Source: CAJWGI01 sp036011785 (GTDB lineage Bacteria > Chloroflexota > Anaerolineae > Anaerolineales > UBA11657). Taken from it: a stretch of 7,532 nucleotides of DNA. The translations under genes were made by a program, and so were the position numbers. Of this stretch, positions 6,804-7,532 are shown piece after piece (positions within the stretch are counted from its first letter, which is position 1; the number at the start of each line of letters is the position of its first letter). Under the pieces are notes generated by a model that was not told the DNA's origin, made no database searches, and worked only from the letters and a program-made list of their open reading frames with translations. The stretch spans positions 1 to 7,532 of the forward strand of contig DASCOB010000154.1 in the NCBI GenBank assembly GCA_036011785.1, read 5' to 3'.

Positions 6804-7388
6804 CTATTCCGGGGAAGCAGAGTCGTGCGGTCCGTCGTCCGCAGCCATCGCCGCGACTCTGGCCTGCTGTCGCTTATGTGCCAGTCCTTCCACATTTGTA
6901 CCGATCTCTTCCAACACGCTCTCCATCTCGCGGCCCTCATCCTGCGCCAGCTGCAGGCTGTTCTTGCCCAGCAGCGTTAGGACTTCTGTGTTGGACAGAT
7001 CTTGCTTTTCCAGCAATGCTTCCGCTACGGCTTCGACTTCATCAGCGTGCCGGATCAGGAGCTTCTCTATCTGCTCCTCCAGAGCCAACCACATCTTCTC
7101 AACTCGCTCGTCAGAGAAACGAAGCTCTTTGACATCCCGAGTCAGCTCGGACACAGGCGGACCGAAATAGCCGTGTACAGCTAGGCGACGAAACTCCATG
7201 CGGGCTTTGTTGTAATCGCTCCCTGCCCCTATCCAGAACTCGCCCATAAAGACCTTTACGGCAAGATGGCCAGCAAGCGAGACCATGATGAGACCTACAA
7301 TTCGCCTCAGTGGTTCACCATAGATCTCCACAGTGTCTACATGCATCATGTAACCAAGTGCTCCGCTTGAGCGACGTATGATGCTCAC
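6804..7388 (-). CDS. FtsH/M41-like metallopeptidase, C-terminal part after an internal stop
   Basis: This 194-residue frame begins at a GTG (7388) but is the downstream part of a longer gene. It continues directly from the 7392-7532 segment in the same frame, interrupted only by TAG (7394-7392). SIIRRSSGALGYMM is the conserved strand after the zinc helix of M41 peptidases. GEFWIGAGSDYNKAR corresponds to the region holding the third zinc ligand, with Asp58 as the candidate. The canonical Glu-rich GGRAAEE segment is changed to LAGHLAVKV, marking a divergent FtsH-like paralogue. The C-terminal half (about 82-175) is charged and helical, probably coiled coil. No ribosome site precedes the GTG, so independent translation is doubtful. 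The gene ends at TAG (6806-6804), 36 bases from the convergent prfB stop, with no clear terminator between them. Confidence 0.7.
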   Translation of the reverse strand: MSIIRRSSGALGYMMHVDTVEIYGEPLRRIVGLIMVSLAGHLAVKVFMGEFWIGAGSDYNKARMEFRRLAVHGYFGPPVSELTRDVKELRFSDERVEKMWLALEEQIEKLLIRHADEVEAVAEALLEKQDLSNTEVLTLLGKNSLQLAQDEGREMESVLEEIGTNVEGLAHKRQQARVAAMAADDGPHDSASPE

Positions 7389-7391
7389 ACG

Positions 7392-7532
7392 CTAGATGCG
7401 CTGGTCAGGCATGACGTAGTGTTGAATCACCGCATGGCCGGCCTCGTGATACGCCACCTGGCGCAGTTGCACAGGGTCCATCTCCTGGATGGGATTAGCC
7501 ATGCCGACAAGCTGCTCCTGGATAGCTTGATC
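7392..7532 (-). pseudogene. FtsH/M41-like metallopeptidase, upstream part with HEAGH (partial, ends at TAG)
   Basis: The minus strand from the right edge encodes DQAIQEQLVGMANP and then VAYHEAGHAVIQHYVMPDQRI, followed by TAG (7394-7392), RV and the SIIRR of the next entry. HEAGH (7448-7434) is the HExxH zinc-binding and catalytic motif of FtsH-type (M41) proteases. The preceding text matches the end of the AAA lid/peptidase linker in this family, so an ATPase module probably lies beyond the window. Because the frame is unbroken on both sides of the stop, one substitution (for example CAG, AAG or GAG to TAG) would explain it. Without more sequence I cannot say whether this is real decay or a sequence error. 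Confidence 0.7.

Noticed and set aside
2649..7394. An alternative genetic code in which TAG and/or TGA is read as an amino acid
   Set aside because: prfB and the FtsH-like gene end at TAG at the expected C termini, VanW ends at TGA, and the intact protease and prfB contain no internal TAG or TGA except the programmed one. The PLD gene also has a frameshift and a lost catalytic His, so decay explains it better.

Overview
The window reads as a moderately GC-rich bacterial chromosome segment. Several family traits point to Chloroflexota (an Anaerolineae-like organism): a VanW protein with tandem YoaR-type domains and a G5 tail, a two-HKD phospholipase D-like lipoprotein, and a divergent FtsH/M41-like protease. 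This placement comes from recalled family resemblance, not from a search.

Layout from left to right. Bases 1-209 hold, on the minus strand, the 5' half of RNase P RNA (rnpB), whose 3' half lies beyond the left edge. A good sigma70-type promoter at 217-245 drives it. Next, also on the minus strand, is a two-gene envelope unit. Its upstream gene is a phospholipase D-like gene whose N-terminal half (about 3168-2625) has decayed: four in-frame stops, a frameshift in the lipoprotein signal, and loss of the catalytic His. Its C-terminal half (2624-2100) is still open and has an intact HKD motif. That half overlaps the downstream VanW gene by ATGA, which puts the VanW start at 2103 behind a strong Shine-Dalgarno sequence.

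Divergent to this unit, on the plus strand, is a 785-residue subtilisin-like (S8) protease (3274-5631). It has prodomain-like N-terminal regions, an intact Asp-His-Ser triad, no visible signal peptide, and two tandem copies of a roughly 100-residue C-terminal domain I cannot assign. It is followed by prfB (release factor 2). The real prfB start is 5687, and the gene is read through a programmed +1 frameshift at CTT-TGA-C (5750-5756). A six-frame scan therefore shows only the portion from 5847 onward. prfB has its own extended -10 promoter and ends at a TAG.

Convergent with prfB, on the minus strand and running off the right edge, is an FtsH/M41-like metallopeptidase. It is split by one in-frame TAG 39 bases after its HEAGH zinc motif.

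The genes do not form one pathway. rnpB and prfB are housekeeping functions in RNA processing and translation termination. VanW/PLD is an envelope unit, and the protease and the FtsH-like gene concern protein turnover. The notable points are the two interrupted minus-strand genes, the recoded prfB, and the duplicated C-terminal domain of the S8 protease. I found no CRISPR array, insertion sequence, tRNA or phage-like module.
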